DNA of 64,000 nt from Fuerstiella sp. (GTDB lineage: Bacteria > Planctomycetota > Planctomycetia > Planctomycetales > Planctomycetaceae). The position numbers and the translations under genes were made by a program. Positions 17,248-27,013 of the stretch are shown here, piece by piece. A model generated the notes under the pieces. It was not told the DNA's origin, made no database searches, and was given only the letters and a program-made list of their open reading frames with translations. The stretch covers positions 37,328-101,327 of the forward strand of contig JABABI010000013.1 of NCBI GenBank assembly GCA_014238335.1, given 5' to 3'. Positions within the stretch are counted from its first letter, which is position 1. The number at the start of each line of letters is the position of its first letter.

Positions 17248-20200
17248 ATGCATAAGAAATCCGTTGTCTTCTCAGTACTACTTTGCTTTACGACGAATGC
17301 CGCAACGGCACAGGATCGTTTTGCACCGTATCCACAAAATCGAGTTCGCGACTATTACTTCCGTCAGGCGGAAAAACACCTGACGTCGGGTACGCCCGTT
17401 CTCGAACTGTTGCCGCAGTTCCCAGGTCTGGACGGAGGCGCCTTCGGACACTGGGGGCAGGACCCTCCCCAACGAAGCATCGACAACTCGCTGAACGAAG
17501 TCGACAGCGGCAACGTTATCTGCAGTCGTGTGATTCACTTCGGAACGAACACGCAAAAAGGAGTGGCGGTCCGCCTGAGCGATGGCAATGATGCTGTCAG
17601 CGTTGTCTTCGATCCATCGTCGTTGTCGTTCATCGATTCGTGGCAGGGGGGATTTGTTTCCCGAGGCTCCAGCCGGTACGGGGTGCACGACGGCGCAAGA
17701 GCAGTCGGACAGCAGTTGTTTGATTTCGGCGGCAGTCGCTGGCAGGTGCCGAAAAACACGATGACGAGATATCTTGGCTTTTATCGCAACGGCACAAACG
17801 TCGTTTTCACCTACACGCTCGGTAGCGCCACGGTTTACGATCGGATGTGGCTGCTGGATGGTCTGCTGGTCCGGTCATTGCAGGTTGACGGAAAACTCCC
17901 AACAGCAACACGGCTGTCGCTGTTTGGTGTCAACGGCACACCGCAACAGACTTTCTTCGATCAGTATCACAATTTCGTCGCCGATCAAAAGAACGGGGCC
18001 ACGTCCGTTGGTTTTTTTGATGTCGGTGGACCGCAGCTGGTTTCAGCAGCGGGTAAGAACGCCACTGTCGATCTGCGCTTCGACGATGTGACTCCCACCA
18101 CGACGCTACATCTGCAGTTTCGCAAAGAGTCTTCAACCGGGGAGGCAGCATTGCGGCCGGTGGACGGCAAAACACCACACGCACCGTCCTTGCTGATTGC
18201 CGGCGGCCCAGGACAGTGGGCGAAGGCTGTTGCCACCACAACGGGCAAACACGGCGACGAATCGTCTTCCTTCGCCATCGACACTCTGACCATTCCTTAT
18301 GCGACAGCCAATCCCTTCGGCACGCCCATGCGTCTGGCCGGAGTGGGAGCTCTGGGCGGCGGTCGAATAGCCGTATCCACACTTTTGGGAGACGTATGGG
18401 TGGTCAGCGGGGTTGATGATGACCTGCAGGAATTGAAGTGGCAACGAGTCGCCGCTGGTTTGTATCAGCCACTGGGGCTGACCGTTAAAGCCGGAAAGAT
18501 CATCCTGGGCGGCAACGATCAGATCACGCGACTGCACGACCTTAACGGCGATGGAGAATCCGACTTTTATGAATGCGTAACGAACGAGTATCCCACAACC
18601 GGAGGCCATGACTTCGCCACTTCACTTCAGCAGGACAACGAGGGACGGCTGTACTGGGCCACCGCTTCCGGTGACTTCGGTCTGACTAAACTGACGGAAG
18701 GGCAGAAACCCGTATCGCTGGGTTCCGGCCTGAGAAACTCGAACGGTATCGGTGTATCGCCCGATGGCGGCATCGCACTGGCAACCGTTCAGGAAGGCAC
18801 CTGGGCACCGGGCACTGCTATCTTCAATGTTGGCGACGGCAGCTTTCACGGTCATCGTGGTCCCCGTGCAGGAATTGGCGAATTCGGCTACGACCTGCCG
18901 CTGTGTTTTGTCCCTCGTGGCATTGATAACTCGGCCGGAGAAATTCGCTTCCTGCCAAACGACAAACGACTCGGGCCGCTGGCCGGGAAGGTAATTGGTT
19001 CGTCATACGGGTACTGCAATCACTACATGATTCTGCGTGAAAAAATTGACGGACATGTTCAGGGCGGACTGGTGCCCCTGCCCGGCGAATTCCTGAGCGG
19101 TGCGTGTCGCCTGACATTCAACGAACATGATGGCCGCATCTACGTCGCCGGAACCGAAGGCTGGCAAAGCTATGCCGCAGAAAACGGCTGTCTGCACAGA
19201 CTTCGTTTCACCGGCAAGCCGCTGCATCTGCCTGTACAAATTGAGACTCGGCAGAACGGCCTGATCGTGCACTGTAACACGGAAATCTCTGCAGAATCCG
19301 TTCGGAAGGAAAACGTCTTCTGTCAGCAATGGAATTATCTGTACAGCGGGGCCTATGGTTCGCCGGAATACAGCGTCAAAGATGAAGGCCGACAGGGACA
19401 CGATTACGTTCCCGTCCGGTCGGTGCATCTGTTGAAAGACAAACGCAGCGTCTTCATCGAAATCCCTCAGCTGCACCCTGTCATGCAGTTTCACCTGCAC
19501 ATGAAGCTCACAGCTGCTGACGGAGCAGACTTTAGTCCGGACGCATATTCTTCGATCTACGCAATGGGTAAAGCATTCACAGACTTCCCTGGCTATCAGT
19601 TGATTGCCAAACGCCGCTGGCCCGGTTTTCCTCATGCAGAAAAGTACGAACAGGATCCTCGTCTCATCGAACAGGATGCCTTCGGTACCAACTTCGGATG
19701 GGTCTCCAGTGCAAAAAAGATGACGCTGAATGCCGTCACTGGCCTGCAGTACGAACCCAAGCGACTTAAAGTGGCACCGGGAACACGAGTCGCTCTGACC
19801 TTCCATAACACCGATCCCAGCATGCCGCACAACGTCGTGGTCATCAAGGCCGACGCGATGGAGGAATTCGGTGGACAGTCCATGGTGCTGGCCAGTAACC
19901 CCCGAGCCATCGCAACTCACTACGTGCCCGATGATCCTGCAGAAATTTGTTTCTCACCGATCCTGAACCCTGGTGACCAATACACCGTGTATTTCGAAAC
20001 ACCGCAGGAAACAGGCCGATACCGATTCCTCTGTACCTATCCCGGCCACTGGAAGGTAATGCAAGGCAGCCTGCACGTCCTGCCGGACGACCAGCCGCTG
20101 CCTCCACCTTCTGACGACGAGATTACTCGGCAATTTGTGAAACGCTGGACGATGCCGGACTTTGAGGCTCTCACAACAGAACAGCTCGCCGGGCGATCCG

Positions 20201-20628
20201 CCACTATTGGCGAAACGGTCTTCAATCAGGCGGGCTGCATCAAGTGTCATCGGATTAAAGACAAGGGAGCCAGGCTGGGGCCGGAGTTATCTGACGTCAA
20301 CAAGCGTTTTAAAGGCGAAAAGCTGCTGCAACAGATTCTGGCTCCGTCCTCTGACATCCACAAGCAATACCAGACCTGGATTGCCGTCCGCAACGACGGC
20401 ACGGTGCTGAGTGGTTTGATGACGGAACAGAGCGACACTTCGATCACTCTGCTGCCAAACCCATTGAAACCTGATCAGGTCGTCACGATCAACAAAGAAC
20501 AAATCGACGAACTGATTCCGTCAAAACAATCGACGATGCCGGACGGCCTGCTGATGACGTTTTCGAAAGATGAAATTCTGGACCTGCTGGCGTTCATTCA
20601 GCAAAACGGAAGTGCTGGAAATCGTTAG
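17248..20628 (+). CDS. Giant secreted beta-propeller / cupredoxin / cytochrome c fusion
   Basis: 1126 aa from the ATG at 17248, which begins a signal peptide (MHKKSVVFSVLLCFTTNAAT). Four parts follow. A DUF6797-like N-domain contains GVAVRLSDGNDAVSVVFD. A propeller-like region contains LGDVWVVSGV and HDLNGDGESDFYEC. A type 1 copper cupredoxin has likely ligands H861 in MPHNVVV and C929, H934 and M938 in CTYPGHWKVM. A planctomycete-type cytochrome c end has CIKCH at 997-1001 and distal Met candidates. Copper and haem in one chain imply electron flow from an unknown extracytoplasmic substrate. The paralogue at 48263-52186 has the same propeller but a different domain order. A short zinc-ribbon gene lies just upstream. 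Confidence 0.85.
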   Translation: MHKKSVVFSVLLCFTTNAATAQDRFAPYPQNRVRDYYFRQAEKHLTSGTPVLELLPQFPGLDGGAFGHWGQDPPQRSIDNSLNEVDSGNVICSRVIHFGTNTQKGVAVRLSDGNDAVSVVFDPSSLSFIDSWQGGFVSRGSSRYGVHDGARAVGQQLFDFGGSRWQVPKNTMTRYLGFYRNGTNVVFTYTLGSATVYDRMWLLDGLLVRSLQVDGKLPTATRLSLFGVNGTPQQTFFDQYHNFVADQKNGATSVGFFDVGGPQLVSAAGKNATVDLRFDDVTPTTTLHLQFRKESSTGEAALRPVDGKTPHAPSLLIAGGPGQWAKAVATTTGKHGDESSSFAIDTLTIPYATANPFGTPMRLAGVGALGGGRIAVSTLLGDVWVVSGVDDDLQELKWQRVAAGLYQPLGLTVKAGKIILGGNDQITRLHDLNGDGESDFYECVTNEYPTTGGHDFATSLQQDNEGRLYWATASGDFGLTKLTEGQKPVSLGSGLRNSNGIGVSPDGGIALATVQEGTWAPGTAIFNVGDGSFHGHRGPRAGIGEFGYDLPLCFVPRGIDNSAGEIRFLPNDKRLGPLAGKVIGSSYGYCNHYMILREKIDGHVQGGLVPLPGEFLSGACRLTFNEHDGRIYVAGTEGWQSYAAENGCLHRLRFTGKPLHLPVQIETRQNGLIVHCNTEISAESVRKENVFCQQWNYLYSGAYGSPEYSVKDEGRQGHDYVPVRSVHLLKDKRSVFIEIPQLHPVMQFHLHMKLTAADGADFSPDAYSSIYAMGKAFTDFPGYQLIAKRRWPGFPHAEKYEQDPRLIEQDAFGTNFGWVSSAKKMTLNAVTGLQYEPKRLKVAPGTRVALTFHNTDPSMPHNVVVIKADAMEEFGGQSMVLASNPRAIATHYVPDDPAEICFSPILNPGDQYTVYFETPQETGRYRFLCTYPGHWKVMQGSLHVLPDDQPLPPPSDDEITRQFVKRWTMPDFEALTTEQLAGRSATIGETVFNQAGCIKCHRIKDKGARLGPELSDVNKRFKGEKLLQQILAPSSDIHKQYQTWIAVRNDGTVLSGLMTEQSDTSITLLPNPLKPDQVVTINKEQIDELIPSKQSTMPDGLLMTFSKDEILDLLAFIQQNGSAGNR

Positions 20629-21155
20629 GAGCACTTCCTCTCGTTCCCAGGGTATGCATATCCACGAAGCTCCACTTCGAAGACACAGATGGCAACCGAT
20701 TGGCGCTGCATGAATCGCCGGTCGCGAGTGGCCGGTCGGTATCGTAACTCGCACTTTCAGCAGCCGCCCTGCCGCACAGAAAGCGATGAATCGAACGTCG
20801 GAAGTCGTTCAGACGTATGTTGTCGCCGACACAGATCCGGGCCGACGAGACCCCCATGCGTGCCGGACAGTCCCCGATTGGATAAAACTGAGTGATTCTC
20901 GCCCGCAAACTCATGATTGCCCGGCTTTTTCTTCTCGAATCGCCACCTATCCGAATATGATTGACCTCTAGACTTATTTCTACGCGCCAAGGCAGCGGCG
21001 ATACGATCGGGTATGCCGGAGGCTCTGACCAATATGCTGCCACAGGAGCGATCCATACTGTTACCCTGGACATCCAGACGCGACTGTGCACGGCCGATTC
21101 AGGTGCATTTTGATGACGTGAGAACCAGCGTGCATCTTTCACGGAATAACGATTC
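20629..21155. other. Long gene-free stretch before the DUF1552 gene
   Basis: I see no convincing gene in these 527 bases. An open frame on the minus strand (20594-21274) is compositionally unlike a protein. A short plus-strand stretch around 20997-21113 reads GYAGGSDQYAATGAIHTVTL before a stop; it could be a remnant of a secreted repeat protein, but this is weak. The promoter for the DUF1552/DUF1592 pair should lie at the right end. Confidence 0.4.
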
Positions 21156-22412
21156 ATGAGACGATTGCGAACAGCACAACGTCGATTTTTTCTGAAGGCC
21201 TCCGGAGTTTCGATGGCGCTGCCGATGCTTGAGTCACTGGCGGCCGAAGACTCCGCTCCCGACAGCACGGCCAAACGTCTCGTCTGTATTGGCGGCTATC
21301 TTGGGTTTCATCAGAAATCGATCTACCCGAGGCAGGCGGGGCGTGACTATGAGATGTCACCTTTGCTGCATCCCATCGCAGAACATCGCAACGACTTCAC
21401 AATCTTCTCCGGCCTGGACCATCGTGCTCCCAACGGGCATGGCGCCTGGAGCAATTATCTTTGTGGCCAGAATCCGGAATCTGAGTCGCTGGACCAGATT
21501 GTCGCCGGTCAAATCGGCCAGGGATCTCGCTTTCCGTCAATGCAGCTGACGGCCGGAAAAGCCAGTCGCTCCATGAGCTTTACACGGCAGGGCATCGCAC
21601 TGCCGATGATACAGCGTCCGAGTGTTCTATATCGAAAACTCTTTGCGTCAGCAGACGATCGTGCACACACAGAGTATCTGCTGAAAAGCGGCCGCAGTGC
21701 GCTGGATCTCGTCCTGGCCGATGCGCAGCGTCTGCAGAGAAAAGTGTCCCGCCGCGACGCCGACAAACTAAGTGAGTACTTTCACTCCGTGCGCGACGTG
21801 GAAAAACGCATGGCGCGTCAGTTGAAGGGCATCGACGATCCCATTCCGCAGACAGATTATCGGCTGCCGAATTACGATCCGGTCGCGCCGAATCTCATGC
21901 TGGAAGCTGAGACACTGATGTACGATCTGCTGGCCCTCGCGCTGCAAACAGAATCAACACGCGTGGCGGCGATGTTTCTGGCCGGGCTCGGTCAGGTCTT
22001 CACAATCGATGGCGAAACCCTTCAGGCTGGCTATCACGCCCTTTCCCATCACGGTAACGATCCGGACAAGGTCCGCGATCTTGTGAAGGTTGAGCTGGAA
22101 CATATGAAGTGTTTCAATCACTTTCTGACCCAATTAAAGACCAGCACCGACGCACATGGACGGCCGCTGCTGGATTCGACGATTGTCATGCTGGGCACGG
22201 GCATGGGAGATGCCAGCCGTCACGCCAACGACAACCTGCCAACGATTGTCGTGGGAGGGGGGTTCCGACATGGCCAGCATATTTCTGTTGATCGTACACA
22301 GCCAGCGGCCCCTCTGCTGGGCGACCTGTTCATCACCATGATGCAGAAGCTTGGACTTGAAGAAGAGAGCTTCTCAAACGCCCACCGAAATCTCAATCAC
22401 CTGTTCAGCTGA
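21156..22412 (+). CDS. DUF1552 protein with Tat-type signal
   Basis: 418 aa. The N-terminus QRRFFLKASGVSMALPMLES (from residue 8) is a twin-arginine signal, pointing to export in folded form. The rest follows DUF1552: FHQKSIYPRQAGRDYEMSPL, DFTIFSGLDH, CGQNPES, SLDQIVAGQIGQGSRFPSMQ and the C-terminal GTGMGDASRHANDNLPTIVV. DUF1552 belongs to the same alkaline-phosphatase-like superfamily as DUF1501, but no activity is established. In planctomycetes it nearly always sits beside a DUF1587/1592/1588/1585 cytochrome protein, as here, with 130 bases between them. The two probably form one exported unit. Confidence 0.9.
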   Translation: MRRLRTAQRRFFLKASGVSMALPMLESLAAEDSAPDSTAKRLVCIGGYLGFHQKSIYPRQAGRDYEMSPLLHPIAEHRNDFTIFSGLDHRAPNGHGAWSNYLCGQNPESESLDQIVAGQIGQGSRFPSMQLTAGKASRSMSFTRQGIALPMIQRPSVLYRKLFASADDRAHTEYLLKSGRSALDLVLADAQRLQRKVSRRDADKLSEYFHSVRDVEKRMARQLKGIDDPIPQTDYRLPNYDPVAPNLMLEAETLMYDLLALALQTESTRVAAMFLAGLGQVFTIDGETLQAGYHALSHHGNDPDKVRDLVKVELEHMKCFNHFLTQLKTSTDAHGRPLLDSTIVMLGTGMGDASRHANDNLPTIVVGGGFRHGQHISVDRTQPAAPLLGDLFITMMQKLGLEEESFSNAHRNLNHLFS

Positions 22413-22542
22413 TCATTACGAAACAGCCACTGGCCCCAGGGTCGCGACGGGCCGCTATTGCCAGGCCTCTGCCTCACAAACACCCACCAAACCTGTTCAG
22501 CCCACCGCATCAAGTGAAGTGCCGATAGATCTGTCCGCAAAA

Positions 22543-25164
22543 ATGAAGACGCCCCCCTGGATTCATCTCAGCAGACGATTCGCGCTGCTGCCGCTCTTGT
22601 GCTGCACAGCGCTGCACGCTGCAGAACGGGTCCCGGAACGCTCCACGGAATTCCTGACCGTTTATTGCCTCGACTGCCACGACGCGGCTACCGCAGAAGG
22701 TGAAGTGAATCTGGCATTCAGTGACATTGCCTGGGGTACTGAAGCTGCACGACATCATTGGGAACGCGTACTGAACGTGCTGGCAGCCGGCGCGATGCCG
22801 CCGAAAGACTCGACTCAACCCGATGTGGCCGAACGCTCGGCAATGCTGCAGTGGCTGGATGAGTCACTTACCAAACATTCGAAAACCGGCGGAACTGTCT
22901 TGAGGCGACTGAATCGTGACGAATATCGTTACTCGATCCGCCGCCTGTTTGGAATGTCCTTTGAGTTGCCTGACGGGTTCCCGCAGGACACAGGCGATCA
23001 ACAGTTTGACACCATTGGTGACCGTTTGATCCTGTCCCCACCGCTGATGAACGCTTATGCTGACGTCGCCAGCGACATTGCCGATGAGATATTTTCTCCC
23101 GTGCGTCCAGCGCCAGTATCGACGGTACGAAACGTCACGCCGGATGAACTTGTTATCAGCTATTCATCAGGAAGTGTTCGCGAGAACGCAATGCGACTGG
23201 CGTCCAAATGCAGTCCCATGATGCGAAGCTGCACGTGGCCCAGCAAAGTTGAAATCACTGATTCCGGACTCTATCGGCTTAGGATCGATGCATCCACATT
23301 TCGTCCTGTCTCCACCGATCCGATGCTGTTAAAGGTGCTGGCCAGCGATGTGTCCGGCAAGGACAGTGTAAATGTCAACAGTCTTCGTCTGCTGAAACAG
23401 GTCAAAGTGTTGCAGCAGGAAGCGACTACTTTTGAATTTGAGGCCAAACTTTACGAGGGCCAAACGGTAGTCTTTCATTATGCAAATGCACCGCTGAACA
23501 GTGATCGTGCAGCTAAGGAATCGCTGCAGGCATGGTTTCAATCGAAATTCGAATCCGACCCGCGATATCTCGCTGCGTGGCAGCAACTGACTCAGGACGA
23601 CAGTCGAGGCGGTTTTCGTGGCGGCCTTGGCTGGCAGCGCGTCAAGTACTTCATGGCCGGTGATGAGCTGGACATCAGTCAGGCCACGATAGGTTCCGAT
23701 GCGACAAAAAAGCTGCTCAAGGCCATCGCTGGGAATCCCGTTCTGTATACGGAGACCATTGCCTATGACAGTTTTGAGAACGGCCCGGCCCTTGAGATTC
23801 ATGGCATGGAGATCGAAGGGCCTCTGAGTCGCGTGGACGGACCGCGGGATACGACTCGAAAGAAGATTCAGTCAGGGATTCTGGGCGCCGACTTTGACCC
23901 GGACAACGAGAAACAGGTCCGAAACATGCTGACAGGGTTTCTGTCTGGTGCCTTTCGGAGACCAGTCCAGCCAGAGATCGTTGACGGATTCCAGCAATTA
24001 CTGAAACAGCACCAGGCCGGGGGGCAAAGTTTTGAGCAGGGCATGCACCTTGTACTTCGCGCGGCGCTGATATCGCCGCGGTTCCTGTACCGTGAAATGA
24101 CCGAGGGCCCGCTGGATGAATACGATCTGGCCAGTCGCCTGGCCTTCTTCCTGACAAGTCACCCACCGGATGAAAAACTCTTCACTCTGGCAAAACAGGG
24201 GAAACTGAGAGACGTCAGGACCCTGCGCGCTCAGGCTCTGCGTCTCATGCCCCGCGACCAGGCGGCTCCCATGGTTCGTCGCTTTACCGGTCAGTGGCTC
24301 GATACCGATCGGCTGGAGGACATCATGCCTGATCCCCGCCTGAAATTTTCCGAAGAGGATCAGCGACGTTCCCGCCAGGAAGTCAAAATGTTTTTCGCCG
24401 AGATGGTGAAACAGAATTTGCCCATGACCGACTTTGTTTCTCCCGATTTTACGTTTACCTCGGCCGGTATTGCCAAAAACATTTACGGCCTGAACACCGA
24501 CGCTTACGATCCAAAGAATAAATCGATGCAGCGAGTGACTCTGCCACGCGACGGACGATACGGAGGTATACTGGGACAGGCTGCTGTTCTGATGGCTACG
24601 GCTAACGGTGTCGACACACAGCCTGTCGTGCGAGGCGTATGGGTTCTGGAAAACATTCTGGGCGATCCGCCACCACCACCTCCCAAGGCCGTGCCCGCGA
24701 TCACTCCTGATACCGCCGGGGCCAAAACACCACGTGAGCTGCTGGCAGCCCACGCCACAGAAGACAGTTGTGCTGCCTGCCACAGGAAGATCGATCCTAT
24801 TGGATTCGCTCTGGAGAACTTTGATGCCGTTGGACGCTGGCGGAACCACTATCCCGTCTGGTCAAAAGACGAAAAGGGCCGTCCCGTTTCCAGCACCGGA
24901 GCCATAATTGATTCAAGCGGACAGCTGCCGGACGGAACATCCATTGCCGACATCGTGGACCTGAAACGCTGGGTCACAAATAACATTGATCAGTTTTCGC
25001 AATGCCTGGCTGAAAAACTGATGACCTATGCTACCGGCCACAAACCCAACTACGTTGAGCGCAAGGAAATCGCCGCAATTGTCGAGCGGAATTACGAAAC
25101 TGGAAACGGTTTTCAGGATCTGATTGTGGCTCTTGTATTAAGCGAAACCTTTCGCACGAAATGA
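22543..25164 (+). CDS. DUF1587/DUF1592/DUF1588/DUF1585 cytochrome c-like secreted protein
   Basis: 873 aa from the ATG at 22543 (signal peptide HLSRRFALLPLLCCTALHAA); the longer open frame begins inside the DUF1552 gene and is rejected. Haem sites: CLDCH at 42-46 in the N-terminal PSCyt domain and CAACH at 743-747 near the C-terminus. Domain order is cytochrome, DUF1587 (VLRRLNRDEYRYSIRRLFGM), a central beta-rich region, DUF1592 (YDLASRLAFFLTSHPPDEKL), DUF1588 (VLENILGDPPPPPP, HRKIDPIGFALENFD) and DUF1585 (AEKLMTYATGHKP). This set is a planctomycete/verrucomicrobial hallmark of unknown function, probably involving electron transfer or haem-dependent oxidation outside the cytoplasm. It follows its usual DUF1552 partner. 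Confidence 0.92.
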   Translation: MKTPPWIHLSRRFALLPLLCCTALHAAERVPERSTEFLTVYCLDCHDAATAEGEVNLAFSDIAWGTEAARHHWERVLNVLAAGAMPPKDSTQPDVAERSAMLQWLDESLTKHSKTGGTVLRRLNRDEYRYSIRRLFGMSFELPDGFPQDTGDQQFDTIGDRLILSPPLMNAYADVASDIADEIFSPVRPAPVSTVRNVTPDELVISYSSGSVRENAMRLASKCSPMMRSCTWPSKVEITDSGLYRLRIDASTFRPVSTDPMLLKVLASDVSGKDSVNVNSLRLLKQVKVLQQEATTFEFEAKLYEGQTVVFHYANAPLNSDRAAKESLQAWFQSKFESDPRYLAAWQQLTQDDSRGGFRGGLGWQRVKYFMAGDELDISQATIGSDATKKLLKAIAGNPVLYTETIAYDSFENGPALEIHGMEIEGPLSRVDGPRDTTRKKIQSGILGADFDPDNEKQVRNMLTGFLSGAFRRPVQPEIVDGFQQLLKQHQAGGQSFEQGMHLVLRAALISPRFLYREMTEGPLDEYDLASRLAFFLTSHPPDEKLFTLAKQGKLRDVRTLRAQALRLMPRDQAAPMVRRFTGQWLDTDRLEDIMPDPRLKFSEEDQRRSRQEVKMFFAEMVKQNLPMTDFVSPDFTFTSAGIAKNIYGLNTDAYDPKNKSMQRVTLPRDGRYGGILGQAAVLMATANGVDTQPVVRGVWVLENILGDPPPPPPKAVPAITPDTAGAKTPRELLAAHATEDSCAACHRKIDPIGFALENFDAVGRWRNHYPVWSKDEKGRPVSSTGAIIDSSGQLPDGTSIADIVDLKRWVTNNIDQFSQCLAEKLMTYATGHKPNYVERKEIAAIVERNYETGNGFQDLIVALVLSETFRTK

Positions 25165-25369
25165 TCAGACTCACCACAAGCCCGGTGTGTGTCGCGCAAA
25201 CGATGGGCGAGCGACGGCTTGGTGGCATCTGGCCTTAAGCTCAGGTAAACATAAACAGCCGTAACATTGTGCCCGCAGGTGTTTTTCCGAACACGGTGCC
25301 AGGCCCGCGTTCCGGAATCTGTCGGTATCCACCAACAGGCCGTATCCACTTCTTCTGACGGTGAATCCT

Positions 25370-26926
25370 ATGCCAGTACCAAATCAACGCAGTCGCCGTT
25401 CGTTTCTCGCAGCAACGTCTGCCACCATCGCGTGGCCGTTGGCCAATATTCGAATTGCCACAGCGGCGGACCGAAGGGTGTACACCGCGGATTATCCTTT
25501 TCAGCTGGGCATTGCATCGGGCGATCCGTCACCCGATGGCGTAGTCCTGTGGACTCGGTTAGCGCAGGATCCTCTGAACGGCGGAGGGATGCCTGATGAG
25601 GACATCCGCGTGCGGTGGCAGGTTGCGACCGACGAAGGAATGACGAAAGTTGTCCGAAAGGGCGTGGCGACAGCTGCAAAAGACTGGGCCCATTCTGTGC
25701 ACGTCGAAGTGCAGGGACTGCAACCGGACCGCTCGTACTGGTATCAGTTTCAGGCGGCTGGCGAAACAAGCGATATCGGTCGCACCAGAACCGCACCAGC
25801 CGCTGACACGATGCCTGACAGTTTTCGTTTCGCCTTTGCATCGTGCCAACACTATGAATACGGTTACTTCAATGCGTTGCGACACATGGCAGATGAAGAT
25901 CTGCATGCCGTTGTGCACCTGGGCGACTACATCTATGAAGGCGGCGTCTCAAAGAACAAAGCCCGTGAACACAACAGCGCAGAAATTATTTCGCTGAATG
26001 ACTATCGTAATCGATACGCCCTGTATCGCGGTGACGCTGATCTGCAGGCTGCGCATGCCGCGTTCCCGTGGATCGTGACATGGGACGATCACGAATTCGA
26101 CAACAACTGCGCGGGTGACGTCTCAGAGGAACCAGGTGTGGCTGCGGAGCAGTATCTGAAACGACGGGCCGACGCTTACAAGGCGTACTACGAACACATG
26201 CCACTGCGACGTTCCACGCTGCCCCACGGCCCCATGATGCAGCTGTACCGGAACGTCACCTATGGCCGCCTTGCACAGTTTTCAGTGCTTGATACAAGGC
26301 AGTACCGCACCGATCAGCCATGCGGTGACCATAACAAGCCACCGTGCGACGGCGTCTTCGACCCGAATGCTACTCTGCTGGGCGACATTCAGGAAAAGTG
26401 GCTGTGCGACGGGCTGGCCGCTTCGCCGTCGCGATGGAATATCCTCGCCCAGCAGGTCATGATGGCTCGCGTGGACCGGACACCCGGTGACGCGGTGGCC
26501 TACAGCATGGACCAGTGGGCCGGTTACGAAGCCGGCCGAAAACGGCTGATTCAGTTCCTCGACGAGCGCCGGATCACCAATCCCGTTGTGCTGACGGGAG
26601 ACATTCACACGAATTGGGTCAACGATGTCAAAGTCGACTTTGATGATGAAACGGCGGACGCTGTCGCCACGGAGTTCGTCGGAACGTCTGTTACCTCAGG
26701 CGGCAACGGTGCTGAGAAAGGCAGAGACACGGACGGCGTGCTGGCAGACAATCCGTTTGTGAAGTTTTACAACGCAGAACGAGGTTATGTGCGGTGCGAA
26801 GTGACGCCGCAGCAGTGGAAGACTGATTTCCGAGTTGTACCGGTCGTGTCAAAACCAGAGTCACCGTGCCTGACTCGAGCCACATTCATCACCGAGAACG
26901 GCCGAGCCGGCGCAGAACGCGCCTGA
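25370..26926 (+). CDS. phoD: PhoD-like alkaline phosphatase/phosphodiesterase, Tat-exported
   Basis: 518 aa from the ATG at 25370; a GTG three codons earlier is possible. The Tat signal is RRSFLAATSATIAWPLA. An N-terminal Fn3-like domain (YPFQLGIASGDPSPDGVVLW, VRWQVATDE, SYWYQFQAAGE) precedes the metallophosphatase core: FAFASCQHYEYGYFNAL, VHLGDYIYEGG, VTWDDHEFDNNCAGD, WNILAQQVMMAR and VVLTGDIHTNWVNDV. These are the metal-binding motifs of PhoD, which uses Ca2+ and Fe3+ to release phosphate from mono- and diesters. Length and motif order are complete. It stands 205 bases after the DUF1592 gene and may be regulated separately, typically by phosphate limitation, though I see no clear Pho box. 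Confidence 0.92.
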   Translation: MPVPNQRSRRSFLAATSATIAWPLANIRIATAADRRVYTADYPFQLGIASGDPSPDGVVLWTRLAQDPLNGGGMPDEDIRVRWQVATDEGMTKVVRKGVATAAKDWAHSVHVEVQGLQPDRSYWYQFQAAGETSDIGRTRTAPAADTMPDSFRFAFASCQHYEYGYFNALRHMADEDLHAVVHLGDYIYEGGVSKNKAREHNSAEIISLNDYRNRYALYRGDADLQAAHAAFPWIVTWDDHEFDNNCAGDVSEEPGVAAEQYLKRRADAYKAYYEHMPLRRSTLPHGPMMQLYRNVTYGRLAQFSVLDTRQYRTDQPCGDHNKPPCDGVFDPNATLLGDIQEKWLCDGLAASPSRWNILAQQVMMARVDRTPGDAVAYSMDQWAGYEAGRKRLIQFLDERRITNPVVLTGDIHTNWVNDVKVDFDDETADAVATEFVGTSVTSGGNGAEKGRDTDGVLADNPFVKFYNAERGYVRCEVTPQQWKTDFRVVPVVSKPESPCLTRATFITENGRAGAERA

Positions 26927-27013
26927 CTTACCCGCGACGAATTCGAACTGTGTGTTACCGCGGCGACAGGTGGGCCGCTACGGAAATCTACTCTTTCACA
27001 GGATTCTAACACT

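Noticed and set aside
19003..19920. 305-codon open frame on the minus strand
   Set aside because: Antisense shadow of the giant propeller/cupredoxin gene; composition is typical of a GC-rich mirror frame.
20594..21274. 226-codon open frame in the gap before the DUF1552 gene
   Set aside because: It overlaps both neighbouring genes in antisense, is rich in Arg and Ser, and has no family features.
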